Source of the DNA: [Phialemoniopsis] sp. UDSM-2020
Taxonomy: Eukaryota; Ascomycota; Sordariomycetes; Thyridiales; Thyridiaceae
Assembly (NCBI GenBank): GCA_018873225.1
Contig: JAEILZ010000007.1
Span: forward strand, 1,674,001-1,738,000
DNA: 64,000 nucleotides
Direction of reading: 5' to 3'
Under the pieces are notes generated by a model. It made no database searches and had not been told where the DNA came from. It was given only the letters and a program-made list of their open reading frames with translations. Position 1 is the stretch's first letter. The number at the start of each line of letters is the position of its first letter. The translations under genes and the position numbers were made by a program. This document shows positions 12,183-25,501 of the stretch, in pieces.

Positions 12183-15100
12183 TGACCTGACCCTCGCTGG
12201 TTTTGGACGGTCTTGCCCGCCCCGTCCCGGGATGATTTCCGTGATAATACCTACCCTTCCGCTCCGCACCAAGGTTCCGCTGCGGCTCCCGCCCACCACC
12301 GCTGGATGGACCACACCGTTTCTTTCTCTTCCAAGCCTGGCTTCTTGTCTTGCTTTGCTTTCCGTGGAAATAGACCTTGGAGCACGAGGTTGCCCCGAGA
12401 CCTCGGGACACCCCGTGAGACCCCGCTGGGGAGTTGCAAAGTGCTTCTCTGTCACTGTGTCTGCATGGCCTATGACCTATAATTACCGGTTTTTCGACAC
12501 AACCCTCCGACATGACCCGGGAGTGGTTGTTTCTCACTTGCTATTTACTACCCGGACCTGGACCTGAGCAGCTTCCATTGGACTATTTGAGGCCCAATGC
12601 CTGGATATTTCTTTTGATAACGACCGCATATATGGATGGGCGAATGGTTTTTTACGACTGATGTTTATCTCGTTTCTTCTGCCTCGAAGAGATCATGGCA
12701 GAGTTGGGCTCGCGGTTGCATGTTTTTTTCTTTATACCATCTCCAGGACTGGATTGGAAAAGAGCGTCACTTATGGAGAGGACTGGCTTCTTCAGTGTTT
12801 GCCTCCCGCCTCAACCTTGCTGTCCGGACCCGACCATTTGGGCATCGCCGATGTGCGCATGTCCCCCATTTTTTCCCTTGTTTCATTACATGGTCTGATT
12901 TCCAAGAACGGCGAACTGGTTGGTGTTCAGCGTGTCTTTGCCCTGGTTGACTCTTACCAACTAGCCATGGTCGATCCGGACAGCAAGGTGAGTATCTGGG
13001 GTGTGTACATATTAGTCTAACATTTGCAAAGGATTTCAACCTTTTTCCTCTCCGTTTCTTCTGGAGCACTGTCCCAATGGATATCACTCGCAATGATGCG
13101 CACCTGAGCTGACTAGAGCAGACCTCATGAGCCGCCCTCCTTGGACAAAACCACCATCAGACCGGACCGGACTGGCCAGGATTGGATCCACACTTGCCTA
13201 GGACATCTCTGCTACATCCGAGGATACAAGGACCTTTGCGCGCGGACAAATCCATTACCCTCTGGTACCCCGTGGAAAATGGAGCTTGAGCAGATCCTGT
13301 TACTTGTTTTCTTTCCTCCGGAGACCGGCCCTGGACATGCTGTTCTATGCCCTTGCGGCACCCAGAAACATGCATCCAGATTTGGCATCAATGCAATCAG
13401 GGTCAACGTCCCACCAAACGTCAAAATCATTGTTTCACTTGAGGTCCAAGGTAAGGCATGCCTTCCGGTGCTTCTGGACCGAAAGATGCCCATCTTTCTG
13501 CCTTTTCGCGGGCTCTGTTACCATATGCGGACTGTATCGCCACATCTGATTAATTTCGGATGACCCATCTGCTTGGTGCGTTTTGGAAATGTCCGCTCGT
13601 GCTTGAAAATCCTTGCCGCGGACAACACAGGAGACTCGCCGGAACCTTTTCGCTGGGACACTGTGTGTCTGTTCAAGATGGCCCTTTTGGACAGGCTAGC
13701 AGACTGCTGGTGAAAGACTGCCTCACTGCTTGAACCTGACAAGCCCTTCCGGACACCAGCTGGTCTATTTCCATTGGGATGTTTTGAACCCTATCCGACG
13801 GGTAAATGACATTTGAATATACCTTTCCCGGAGCAACTGCCTTATTGGACTATGAACTTGCCATTGCCATGGAATGTCCTGGAGATTGTACATAACCCTG
13901 GGCCTTGCAACCACCATGGGACCTCGCACCGTTTGTTTGTTCGACTCTTCTCTTTACGGCAATCTTCAGATTTAGACCACACTCTGGATCACACCGACTG
14001 GAACGGACCTTTCCCGCAAGGTCATAACGGATCTTCTATGTATGGCGGGCGGCAAGGCTTGTTTCATCAGGGAGGGCGAGCGAGATTGGGTTAATATCGA
14101 TGGTCATTGCGGAAATCTGGAGGATATTGTTCTGTCTAATGTAACAATTATGAATCGGGTTTTGTACATTTCCTGTTGGAGTTTTAGGGCGCTTTTCGTT
14201 AGATCTGAGAATTTGATTTGGTTATCTGGCATTCATCGCATAAATATTCAGCGTTGTGCTGGCGCAGGTGATCGGCTCTGTCACCGTGATGCTGTGTCTC
14301 CCCAACCCGAATGTTTGTGACACTCAGCGGTGCTGTTTAGACACAATTCCTGCCGTCCCTTGATCTACATGTGATTTTCAGGAACATCTGCACGCCTTCT
14401 CTGTAGGTACTAGTGCGGTTATCTGGCGCTCTCAAGACTTGAGCCGCTTGAAAATCCGGCAAGGAGAAGCGCGAAGCCCTCGAGGGCGAATTCAAAGTTT
14501 CTACACCATGGATCTACCCAAACCGGTGCGTTTCGGGACACAGGCCGACGAGGCCGCAAAGTTGGCCTGCACCCTGCCTCGGGCTGCAAAGTCCCTGAAA
14601 AAGCGGTGACACGGAGCAAAATCCCACGGAGGGGTTGGTTGGGGAGTGAGTGTGAGTCGGTGGCGCCTGGGGCGGGCAGCAAGAGATCCCTGAAGACAGA
14701 CCCTGGCAGCGGGAAATGGTGGGGGCGGCCGGGTGCGTTGAGGCAAGGCAGGATTTTTCAACTTGGTCTTTGGGCTTGAAGAACAGGGGTCGATGGATGG
14801 GGGCACGAAACCCTTGATGCTTGGTTTATTAGTCGTGCCATGCATAAGGGCCCTTACCTGATGAACCTGAGCGTCAATATAGCGAGGTGTTCTAGAGACG
14901 CTCTCTCAGGGAAGAGACCTGGGGACAAAAGTCCGTGGACTCGGAGGAGTTGCCAGTGTTTCCTCTGGTCGAGATATCTTTGGGGGGAAATCGGAGTTTG
15001 AAGAGCCTCGACATGGATTGTGGCTTGGCATCATCGAGCCAGAAGTGCCTCGAGCTGTCGACATATGCAAGAGGCTGCCACCCCAAAGAGCCTAAAGCCT

Positions 15101-16154
15101 CGCCGCACACTCATCAGCAGCATCCTGGTGGTGGTGTTGCACAACATGTTGTAACCACGCTTTGGTGGGCTTCTCTCTTGCCACAGGATCCGGCTCGCTG
15201 GTCAGCGTGAGCCTCTCGGATCTCTGAATCTTGTCATGTTCAGCCTTGACCCTGGGATCACCTCAGCGAGGTAGTGGCCGGGAGAACAGAAGCTTTGGAC
15301 GTTTTGGCTGCTCATATCCATGATGTGCAGTCTAGAGATAGACGGAAGTCCGCGGCATGGCATTACCCCACGTAGATACTAAACAGCCGCCTACTTTACT
15401 TATTATATTCGCCAATCTACAAGTGCCTACCCAGCTCCCTATCCTCGACGTGCCATGCATTGCTATGCAGTACATCATCCCAAGTTAGCAAGCCTAGATA
15501 TTCCTCAACTGTCTCTGCACCAGAATTTTCAATGCGCTACTAGCCATGCTCTTAGGTACTAGTTCAAAAATTGAACCAGCCCAGTGATTTGACGGGACGA
15601 GCCTGACTGTGGAACCGCGGCCCACGATGCTGGCCGCTTGGTGCGAATTTGAGCCTATCTCGGTCCCCGTATAAAAAACCAAATCTGATTGTGCCCCGCC
15701 ATACTTTTTTCTCCAAGAGTGGGTGGGCTAAAATTGCCGTACCTTTTTCCCACCTGCGCCCGTTTCGCACGCTGTGTGCACGCTTAGTCTAACCCGCAAA
15801 AACACTAACTAGAGCTAGGTGCCCTGGAGAAGGGTCGTCAGAGCCCTGAAAATCAGATTTGCGCCGCCCAAAAAAATTCAGAGCAAGTCCTAGCATTGCT
15901 GGACCCCAGGCCAAAACTTCCAAGTCCGCCGCATAACGCACACCTTCCCTTCGGACAGACGAACCCCCCCTCCACCGATACAACCACCATCCACCACAGG
16001 ACTACCTGCCTACACCACGTACATCCACACGTCTCTTTTTTAATTCCCCGACTACCACCCCTCCCTTCCCTTGTGATCCATTTCCCTCCCTCTCTCTCCC
16101 CCCCAGGTTGTTTTATCTACATGCGCGCAGGCCCTCGTTGACATCGTCGCCAAG
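12183..16154. other. Intergenic, no gene seen
   Basis: About 4 kb between two rightward genes. The first part is the 3' UTR and flank of the RfeG gene. Open frames such as the one at 12661-13020 have no domain and atypical composition. The last 200 bases (15950-16110) are C/T-rich, a likely promoter and leader of the karyopherin gene. Confidence 0.45.
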
Positions 16155-19100
16155 ATGGATGCTCAGACTGTCCGAGGCTGGATTGTTGACACTCTGGCTC
16201 CCGACGCCGACGTGCGTCGAAGGGCTGAGCTCCACCTCAAGCAGGTACGCAAACCCAACCCCGTGGACAAGCTTTTTGAAACATGGACACACAAACCACA
16301 GGCGTGCCCTCATCGGCGCGCTTTGTTCCCCTTCGACGCCTCGAGTCCGACCCGGCCTCAATGCCCTGTGCACGCACCCCTTTGACGATGGACGACGCCT
16401 TGTGTTTACTGACCTCTTCTCGACCCAGGCCGAGGAGCATGTGGGCTTCACCGACGTCCTTCTCGATGTCCTCCAGAACGAGCAGGATCAAAATATCCGT
16501 CTATCGAGTACGTTGATATCTCAAACCTCCCCTTTCCCCACCCCCGCGGCGGGTGATGCACGACGGCGACCAAAACCTTGGGTGCCCACAGATGGAGAAT
16601 CAGGGACTAACCATGTGGCCGCGTCGCGCCTCCTGCAGCCGTCATCTACCTCAAGAACCGCGTGAACCGCTCGTGGTCGTCGTCAGATTCGTTCCCCAAC
16701 GAGCGCGCGATACCCGAAGACGAGAAGGCGAGATGTCGAGACCGGATACTGCCCATCCTGGCCTCGTCCCAGGGGCTCATCCGCCACCAGCTCATCCCCA
16801 TCCTGCAGCGCATCCTGCACTGGGACTTCCCCGACAAGTGGCCCACCTTCATGGACTTCACCATCCAGGCCCTCAACACCAATGACGCCCTCTCGGTGCT
16901 GTCGGGCCTGCAGTGCCTGCTCGCCATCTGCCGCGCCTACCGCTTCAAGGCCCCCGACGGCGAGAACAGGTCACACTTTGACAAGATCATCGAGGCGAGC
17001 TTCCCCCGCTTGCTGGCCGTGTGCAACGAGCTGGTAAACCAGGATAGCGACGACGCTGGCGAGATGCTGCACCTGGCATTGAAGATCTGGAAGCACGCGA
17101 CTTGGGTATGGGCTCCCTTCTCTCCGAGATCCGTCTCGGCATTGCGTGGAGCGCAAGGGGTTAAGAGCGGGATATACTGACGGCTTGGCATAGATCGAGG
17201 TTTCGGACTTTTTGCGACAGCAGCAGGTGAATCTCGGCTGGTGCACCATCTTCCTGCAGACCGTCGCCAAGACGACGCCGGCGAGCGCGATGAATGAGGA
17301 CACCGCCGAGCGGGAGAAGCACCATTGGTGGAAGGCCAAGAAGTGGGCTTACTTCAACCTCAACCGGTTATACATAAGGTTTGTGCTTCTTCAAGGACAG
17401 ATTGTGATGGCCGCAGCTAATCATCATATCTCCCAGGCACGGTAATCCGCAAGCCATCACCAAAGAGGATACCGCCCAGATGACCTTTGCCAAGGAGTTC
17501 TCCGCGAACGTCGCCCCCGAGATCCTGAAGCACTACCTGCAGGAGATTGAGAAATGGGTTTCCAAGACCAGCTGGCTCAGCCGCCCCTGCTTGTCGTATA
17601 CGATTGTGTTCCTCGACGAATGCATTAGACCAAAGGAGATGTGGACGCACCTCAAGCCTCACCTCACCAACCTCGTCACGCATTTCATCTTCCCGGTGCT
17701 GTGCCTTTCGAGCGACGATGTCGAGCAGTTCGAGGAGGAGCCAGAGGAATACCTGCACCGCAAGCTCAACTTTTACGAGGAGGTGTCGGCCCCCGACGTC
17801 TCTGCTACCAACTTCCTTGTCACCCTGACCAAGGCGCGGAGGAAGCAGACGTTCGAGATCCTCACTTTCATCAACACCGTTGTCAACGAATACGAGCAGG
17901 CTGCGGAGGACAAGAAGAACCACATCGCGAAGGAGGGTGCTTTGCGCATGATTGGCACGCTCGCGCCCGTCATCCTGGGCAAGAAGAGCCCTATCGCCGA
18001 CCAGGTCGAGTTCTTCTTGGTGCGCTATGTCTTCCCCGACTTCACTAGCTCGCAGGGCTTCCTGCGCGCCCGAGCTTGCGATACTATCGAGAAGTTCGAG
18101 CAGCTGGACTTCAAGGACCAGGCCAACCTGCTCACCATCTACCGCCACATCCTCGACTGCATGGCCGACCCGGCCCTACCGGTTCGTGTAACGGCGGCCC
18201 TTGCCCTGCAGCCCCTGATCCGCCACGACATCATCCGCACCAGCATGCAGCAGAGCATCCCCACTATCATGCAGCAGCTGCTGAAGCTCGCCAACGAGGC
18301 CGATATCGACGCCCTCGCTAACGTCATGGAGGACTTCGTCGAGGTGTTTGCCACCGAGCTGACTCCTTTCGCTGTCGCCCTGAGCGAGCAGCTGAGGGAC
18401 ACGTACCTGCGCATTGTCCGCGAGCTTCTCGAGAAGAACGAGAGCCGCAACGGCGATGACGAGTACGGTGACTTCCTGGACGACAAGAGTATCACGGCGC
18501 TCGGTGTCCTGCAGACTATCGGTACTCTGATCCTCACTCTCGAGAGCACACCCGATGTGCTTTTGCACATTGAGGCTGTCCTGATGCCTGTCATTCGGAT
18601 TACTCTTGAGAACAAGCTTTATGGTAAGCCTGCCTTGTAGGCAATCTAGTCTTTGTACTATAGATGCTAACTTCCCTTCCAGACCTGTACAACGAGGTGT
18701 TTGAGATTATTGACAGCTGCACCTTTGCCGCCAAGGCCATTTCCCCCACGATGTGGCAGGCTTTCGAGCTTATCCATGCCACCTTCAAGTCGGGCGCCGA
18801 GCTCTACCTCGAGGATATGCTTCCTGCTCTCGACAACTTTGTTCAGTACGGCGCTGGCCAACTGACCCAGAAGCCCGAGTACGTCGAGGCACTCTTCTCC
18901 ATGGTCCAGGACATGTTCACCGACGGCAAGGTCGGCGGTGTCGATCGTGTTTGCGCTTGCAAGCTTGCCGAGGCCATGATGCTATCCCTTCCCAACCAGA
19001 TCGATAATGCCGTGACGGGCTTCATCACGATGGCCATGAACGTGCTCAGCACCCAGGACGTCAAGATCAAGTCGTACAAGATCCACCTCATGGAGATGGT

Positions 19101-20010
19101 CATCAACTCCATCTACTACAACCCCATCCTGACGCTCCACGTGCTCGAGCAGAACCAGTGGACCAACAAGTTCTTCAGCCTGTGGTTCGGCAGCATGGAC
19201 GCCTTCACGAGGGTACACGACAAGAAGCTTTGCATCGTCGCCATCGTATCTCTGCTCAGCCTGAACCCGGACCAGGTTCCCCAGAGCGTGTCCGTTGGCT
19301 GGCCGAGGTTGCTGCAGGGCATTACTGTCCTTTTCAGGACTCTGCCTGCTGCCCTGAAGAGTAAGTTTCACACCATGTTGCGACCTGATGTACTTATCGC
19401 TGACACACTCTTTAGACCGAGAGGAGGCCCTCAAGGACGACTTCACCCTCGAGCCTGGCAACTATGACTACGATGATGATGACGAGTGGAATGAGGACGA
19501 GGCCACCTGGACTGCCGATGAGCCTGAGGGCACCGAGGCCACCGATGCCAAGGACGAGAGCACTGCTTATCTCGAGTTCTTGAATGAGGAGGTATGTACA
19601 CATCCCAGTCTACAAAGATCAGCTAAGGTCCAGGAGCTGACGTTGACGCAGGCCCAAAAGTTCGGCAAGCTCGGTGAGCACGAGTCTGACGATGAGATGG
19701 GTGAGGAGAGCGTACTCCTAGAGTCTCCTCTCGATAAGATCGACCCGTACCAGGTCTTCCGCTCGTCGCTTATGAGTATGTTCACCCCGCGTGTCACTTT
19801 CTCGTTGGAATAGCCCACTAACATCATGATCCAGAAATGCAACAAGACCAGCCCCAGTTCTACTCTTCCCTGGCCTCCCACCTCTCCGCCGATGAGCAGA
19901 GCGTCATCCAAGCCGCCTTTGCCCAGGCCGAGGCCGCCCTCCTCATTGCCCAGCAACAACAGCAAGCACAAGCTGCTGCTGGCGGTGCAGCCAACGGCGG
20001 CGCGAGCTAG
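16155..20010 (+). CDS. NMD5: Importin-7/Nmd5-type karyopherin beta
   Basis: Nine exons: 16155-16244, 16429-16507, 16639-17105, 17194-17378, 17437-18623, 18683-19360, 19416-19591, 19652-19775 and 19835-20010. All junctions keep frame, giving 1053 aa, close to yeast Nmd5 and human importin-7/8. The protein carries cargo through nuclear pores under Ran-GTP control. The N-terminal importin-beta region includes A-V-I-Y-L-K-N-R-V, in fungal form T-V-I-Y-L-K-N. HEAT-type helical repeats fill the rest, for example P-D-K-W-P-T-F and G-A-L-R-M-I-G-T-L-A. Near the C-terminus is the acidic loop Y-D-D-D-D-E-W-N-E-D-E typical of this class, then a Gln/Ala-rich tail. Nmd5 and Sxm1 are close paralogues in yeast, so the symbol is a best guess between them. 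Confidence 0.93.
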
Positions 20011-21003
20011 GTGTTCTCGCCTCTTGACTCTATGAGGATGGCAGCCAGTTTTCGGCCTAATGGGCCGACGACGGCGCACAATGGTGGTGCTTTTACCGAC
20101 AAACCGTGAGGATGTTGGGGATTAGCTCGCGACATTCAAGCAGGTTGGGGAGGTAGAGCGGGTTTGCTCCGCGAATTCAAGAGGATGTCTGCATTTGTTT
20201 GCTCGTTATCTTGTTCTTGCCCGGCGAGTGTCGGAAATGTTCAAACAGTATGAGCGATGATTTTGAACCCAAGTGGGTTTTATGGACTATTTGGCGGACC
20301 CATTGATTTGCATCACCGCGAGGGAGAAGGGATTTAGCTGCTAGGGGCGAGGTGATGGGGACATGCTCGCCGCTGCCCGTACGAGGAGAAAGGGAACCAT
20401 CGAGACGCTGGTCTCCGCCGATTCGGCCACGCCAAGCCGGGCTGGGAAAGGGGCATCTCTCGTTTTGTTCAAGAAGACAATATCCCCCTTTTACGCGTTG
20501 ACTTGAGACTGGGGTTCGGGAAGCGGATGTATGGTCTGTTGGGAAGAGCGATTTTGAAGAAGGTCCAGGGAGACTTGTGAAGAGGAAGAGATGGAAAGAC
20601 ATATAGGGAGGGAAGCGTGAAAGAAGGGATCATCACACTCAGGGGAGGAAAATCAAGAAGAGGGCCTGAGAATTGAAAAGAAAGAGCTTAGATAGGTGCA
20701 AACTACCCACACAACACCACCACCCACCCACACACCAACACTACCCATTACCCGTTGCTCAATACCACACTACATATTTTATTCTGTTCACACACACACA
20801 GTCTACTGCATGACATGGCCAGGATCCTGGGAACGAAAGTGTGACAACATCACGGCGGACACTTAGGCAAGGTGCACGATGGAAGTATTTTGGTTTTTTG
20901 AGATACACTAAGTACACGGAAGAAGGTACACGGTAAAACTTTCCCCCCAACCAACCAACCCCCTTAACAACCCAGATGCTCCCCTCTGCCTCTCTGAGCA
21001 AAC
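20011..21003. other. Intergenic between convergent genes
   Basis: Holds the 3' ends of the karyopherin gene (plus strand) and of the Cys-rich secreted protein gene (minus strand). A CACC/CCAC-rich low-complexity patch lies at about 20705-20750. No gene is supported. Confidence 0.5.
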
Positions 21004-21615
21004 TTAGCAGGTCATGGTCGCCGTGCTCGTGCGCGTCATGCAGCCCGCGGGGCACTCGGTCTGGCATCCCGTCACGAAGAGCAGCGTCTTGGGCGCGTCG
21101 CACCCGCAGCCCAGCGTCATGGTCGTCTGCTCGACGCAGCTCGGCACGGGGCACCGGATCGGTGCGCAGTCGCTCGGCATGGTGGTGTGCGTGACGGTAG
21201 GGCACGCGATGGGCCGCGGCGTGGTTGGCCGCGGGGGGAGCGTGGTCACGCCCGTCGTCACGACCGGGGTGGTCGTCGTGGTGGTGGTGGTGGTCGTCGG
21301 GCGCCAGGTCGGGCGGGTACGTGTGCGGCGCGTCGTGGTGGTTTCGCAGGGCAGGGCGCGCGTGCGGAAGTCCGCCGCGCAGCCGTTGTAGGGGCAGTCT
21401 GCGCCGCAGGGGGAGAGGAGCGTGGCCGTGGGGACCGAGGCCGGGCAGCCGCAGGGGTTGGCGACGGTGGAGATGAAGAGGCAGTCTGCGGTGCCGCACT
21501 GCTTGTTGCATCCGGGCGCCAGGGCCTGCTTGGTCACTGTCGGGCAGGCGATGTCCTGGGCGTCGGCGAGGGCGAGGGTCAGCAGGGCTGCGAGGGGGGC
21601 GAGGAGGAGCTTCAT
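21004..21615 (-). CDS. Secreted protein with two ten-cysteine domains
   Basis: Single exon, 203 aa. Residues 1-20 form a clear signal peptide (M-K-L-L-L then a Leu/Ala core ending A-D-A-Q), so the product should be secreted. The mature part has two domains that each begin A-C-P-T-V-T and hold ten cysteines with nearly equal spacing: C-x11-C-x3/4-C-x4-C-x9-C-x-C-x11/12-C-x3-C-x3/4-C-x10-C. A Thr-, Arg- and Pro-rich linker with a ten-Thr run joins them and could be O-glycosylated. I do not recognise the domain. It could be a cell-surface protein or an effector-like protein; the sequence alone does not decide. The open frame continues upstream, but the signal peptide fixes the start. Confidence 0.8.
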   Translation of the reverse strand: MKLLLAPLAALLTLALADAQDIACPTVTKQALAPGCNKQCGTADCLFISTVANPCGCPASVPTATLLSPCGADCPYNGCAADFRTRALPCETTTTRRTRTRPTWRPTTTTTTTTTTPVVTTGVTTLPPRPTTPRPIACPTVTHTTMPSDCAPIRCPVPSCVEQTTMTLGCGCDAPKTLLFVTGCQTECPAGCMTRTSTATMTC

Positions 21616-23640
21616 CTTGACGGAGAGAGGTGATAACTGGAACGTGAAACCAGGTACGAGGCTGACGCTAAGTGCAAGCTTGCTAGGACAAGGGACAGGG
21701 ATGATCACGTCTTTCAAGTGGATTATCGACTGCTTCTTATATCTACACAGATCTTCTCTATCAGCAGAGGCGCCCTTATAGTCAAGCTCAGACCTATCCC
21801 GCCAAGGCCGGAGAAGCACTTTATCGAGGACATTATAGTCCGCGAGGATCCGGGCCCAGCAAGGAAGGTGTTTTTGAGAAATCAAAAGGCACACGGTCTG
21901 GATCATCATGCTTTTTCATATCTTTACCCCGAAAATCCGCTTTTCGAACAAGCTTAAAAGAGTGAACATAAAAAGTCCGCCGCCGCGGGCCACTCTTCCC
22001 CATACGAGGTCGACATCCCGTGGCGGCAAAGATGGGGTATATAGCCTGGGGTGGAGGGCTTCCTTTCCCGGCTAACGGCGTCCAGGAACAGGAAATAGCT
22101 TATGCTCGGCGATCTCAAGAGGCTGCGGGAGGCCAGAATCATCATACTGCAGCAGGGCCAATATCTCGATATTGCACATCGTTACTGCTTGTGGCTATTT
22201 TTGGCATCGAGATGGACTGTGGAGGAGATGATCGGATCTGACAGAAGCCCATGCCCTCGTGGCAAGCATCTGACGATACCCATCCGATTGTCCCTAACAT
22301 GACAGTGCTTCATCCGAAATCCTGTTTCCGGGAAATAAGCACCTGAAGATAGTGAATAACGGTGTGGCGTTATGGAGTGCATATATATCCCACAAAGCTA
22401 GACAGTATACAAAGTGCTGTTTGTAAGCTCATTGGTAATGGTACTCAATGGCATACTAACACATCTCCCCATTGAGTAAGATTCCGGTGCAAAAAGCATC
22501 ATGCTAGTCCTGTAGAGATCATGCTTGAAAACTCTTAGGAATCATCCTTCAAGATAGACTCGGATCCGGGCCTCCAATTCAGCAGGTCGGACTTGTGGAG
22601 ATGTCACTCCGCTCTACTTTGTGCACTCCCCCATCCTCGGTCGACATAAGTAATGCGATAGACTCCCTAGGGATATTATGGCCCACGTCCGGCCGGTTTG
22701 CCCAGATGAAGTTATATGAAACCTGGACCGTTGGGGGGTCCCGACAGGTGCGAGAGCATGAAGATCTGCTTTTATGTAGTTGCAGGCTAAAATGGAGGCT
22801 CAAATTGATTATCAGTGAACAACAACACACACCCCTGTCCATTTTTCTCCAGCCGGCCGTGCAAGCCGATATGCGAACGAGCAGGGGTTTCCCGTACAAG
22901 ACCTGATTGGGCAAAAACTGGGTACCAATGTTGGCCGGTACAACGGCATGCTACGTTGGAAGTAGCTGATACCACATAGACTGTACTTCGAGGCTTGAGG
23001 CTTGGCAAGCCATAGTCAGCGGTTTCCTGTGCTTTAGGCAGGGATTGCAGATTTAATATGCGAGTATAGTGTGCCTTGCAGTATGGTGACGAACGAGGCG
23101 CACATTGCTCTGAGGGGTGCCTAGGTAAGTATCTTATAATGGTCTGGAGATCTGTGGTGACCTAGGTGGACGATGAGTCTGCTCACTGGGAGGGTTGAAA
23201 CGTATTTAACTTTGGGCTTCACACAGATCCTGGGCGGTACAATAATTCACCAGAAAATGTATACTGAGCTGCAGCTGCAAGTCCAGCAGAAAGCATTAAT
23301 GATTTGCTGAGTGGACCATAACATCTAGTACTAGATCTTGTTCGACAAGTATCATTTAGATTCAGTCACGGAGGAATAGCTAGAGTTCTGGAGGTCAAGT
23401 ACTTCGAGGGTGGAGAGACAACAAAACACATCCAGGATCCGGGTTGCCGGAACTTGCATCATTCGTAGATCTATCGCGAATGCTCTCCTGTCCCTTCCTT
23501 CTGTGATGTATGGTATCTCAATGGAATAGAAATCCTGCACAACCCCCAGGGAGCCAGCAACGCCCTTGGGAAACATCGCCTCCCACTGTTCTGACACACA
23601 ACCTCCATTACGAGACAGTCCTATTGATAGACGACGGTGA
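21616..23640. other. Intergenic, no gene seen
   Basis: The first few hundred bases are the promoter of the secreted protein gene; the rest is the 3' flank of the P450 gene. Short frames, including one at 22579-22914, start with non-ATG codons and look non-coding. Confidence 0.45.
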
Positions 23641-25501
23641 TTAAGCAATCCGCTTCCATGTAATCTTCATCTCACGATCGGGAGGCATAGCCCCGATTCC
23701 GCTGTATGCCAGGTCATTTCCAGCAGGCCTATCTGACGGCGAGCCGTCAGGCTTACACCATTCGACATTTTCAATATCGAACTTGGAGACTATCAGCCCA
23801 ATCATGACGGCAACTTGATGCTTGGCGAAGTTTCTTCCAGGACAAATGGATGCTCCACCACCTGTTTGCACTCTCTGTCAATGATGTGTCCCTCAGGTAC
23901 TGAAACAAGAGCACTTACCGAAGGGAAAGAATGAAGTCGGCCGCGCCGCCATGGCGAAGCTGCGAGTCTGCACCTTTTTGCCCGTTTCGTCTGTCTGTTC
24001 GACGTATTTGATATGCCGCTCTGCCCAAAACTCGCTCGCCGGGTGTCCCTCGGCTCCCCAGGCTTTCTCATCCATGTGCGCGATTACCATGGGCACCTGG
24101 ACCATGTTGCCCTTGCGGAGCTTGACCCCGTCAAGCTCGAATGGCTCCTTGACATGGCGCAGGACGTTGAAGTCGGTTCGCACTCGCAAAGTTTCTGTCC
24201 AGATAGACTGGATCAGCGGCGACGTTGAGACCTTTTGGATATCCAGGACACGCTCTCCCGTCTCTGGGTCAGTGACCCAGCATTCGGCGACCTCTTCACG
24301 CACAGCTTGGAAGAGCGATGGATCTCTGGCGAGCTCAATAATGATCCACATGACTGTCGGGATCGAATTGGTGTTTTGGCTGCATTGCCTTTAGTATTGG
24401 AGAACCTAATAGAAGTGTGGGTACCGTAAACTTACGCAAATATCAGCATGCCTACCCCAGCTGCAACCGTTTCGTCGGTAAAGTGTCCATCCCTCAGCCA
24501 CCTGGCAACCTCGCGACAGACTCGAGCGCCAAAGTGAGGCTCCCAGGGTGTATCTTTCGACGGACCGTCCCAGTCGAACTTCTGGAATGCCGACTTGGCA
24601 TACTTGTCGATCATGGATAGATACCGATCTTGCGCCTTGTACGGCCGTGACCAAGCCCATCTCGGAGGACCAAGAACCAGCATGGAGATGTTCCTGTCGA
24701 ATTCCCAGAACGTGTCCAGGAAGTCAGGATTGAGTTCGAACATGCTCGGTCCGAGTAACGTCCGCAACGCCGTCTCGGTAACCTGGGTCCGGCAAAAGTC
24801 CTTTACGTTCATCGTGCTCGTCTTGCCGACTGGGTACATATCCAGGGCCTCGGTGAACTGCCGGCGAAAGACCTCGACTACTGGGTTGGTGTACTGAGAG
24901 CGCAGGAGGAACTCGGTGTGGTAGTGCTCGTACTGGTGCCAGAGCCGCTCCTCTGACGGCTTGCCCTCGTGTCCCGGTGCAGGGACCTTGCCCCGTCCCG
25001 ACTTGTCGTCGGTGAAGCGCGAGACGTGGCGCGGCGGCATCTTGTACAGGCGCGGGAAGACATTCTGCGTCAGGATGTCTTCGCCGCCGACCTTGGTGCC
25101 CAGGCCGAAGATCGCCTGCGTGTTGCGCACGCCGGTGACGAGGTATACGGGTATGCCCCCGAGGTAGAACTTGGCAATGTTGCTGTTCTTGAGTGCATCA
25201 CTTGCTTCTTCATCAGGCCTCGTGTTCTTTATGGGATTAGACAGATGCCAAAACGGCCGACTCACATGGCCTTCTTCATGAACTTGCTGTTATCGGCGAG
25301 GAACTGGTATGTATTGGTGACAAAAGGCACGGCTTCGCGAACATGTGGTGGCCCTTTCTTGGACGAAAACTGGACGGCAAAGAGTGCAGCCAGGAGCAAG
25401 CAAAAACAGCCTGCAGCAAGACGGCGATATGAATCATCAGCATCAAGTGCTGCCTGCCATAGCTTGGCGGTGACGCCGCTATGCTCAACCTCAGTATTCA
25501 T
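23641..25501 (-). CDS. Cytochrome P450 monooxygenase-like enzyme
   Basis: Four exons, complement(23641-23861, 23919-24388, 24436-25200, 25266-25501), 563 aa. Introns are 65, 47 and 57 nt; the first uses acceptor GCAAG. An N-terminal membrane anchor (L-A-A-G-C-F-C-L-L-L-A-A-L-F-A-V) places it in the ER. The K-helix E-T-L-R is present. The heme loop F-P-F-G-G-G-A-S-I-C-P-G-R, rebuilt across the last intron, carries the heme-ligand Cys. The I-helix region reads Q-N-T-N-S-I-P-T, without the usual acidic-Thr pair, like the CYP7/CYP8-related fungal families. The substrate cannot be told from sequence. No biosynthetic cluster surrounds it. The ATG at 25501 is the first in frame. Confidence 0.88.

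Noticed and set aside
11656..12537. 293-codon minus-strand frame
   Set aside because: Antisense to the RfeG coding exon, with no domain and an unnatural composition.
20759..21511. 250-codon minus-strand frame rich in His and Arg
   Set aside because: It overlaps the secreted ten-cysteine protein gene in another frame of the same strand and lacks an ATG in good context; a GC-rich shadow.
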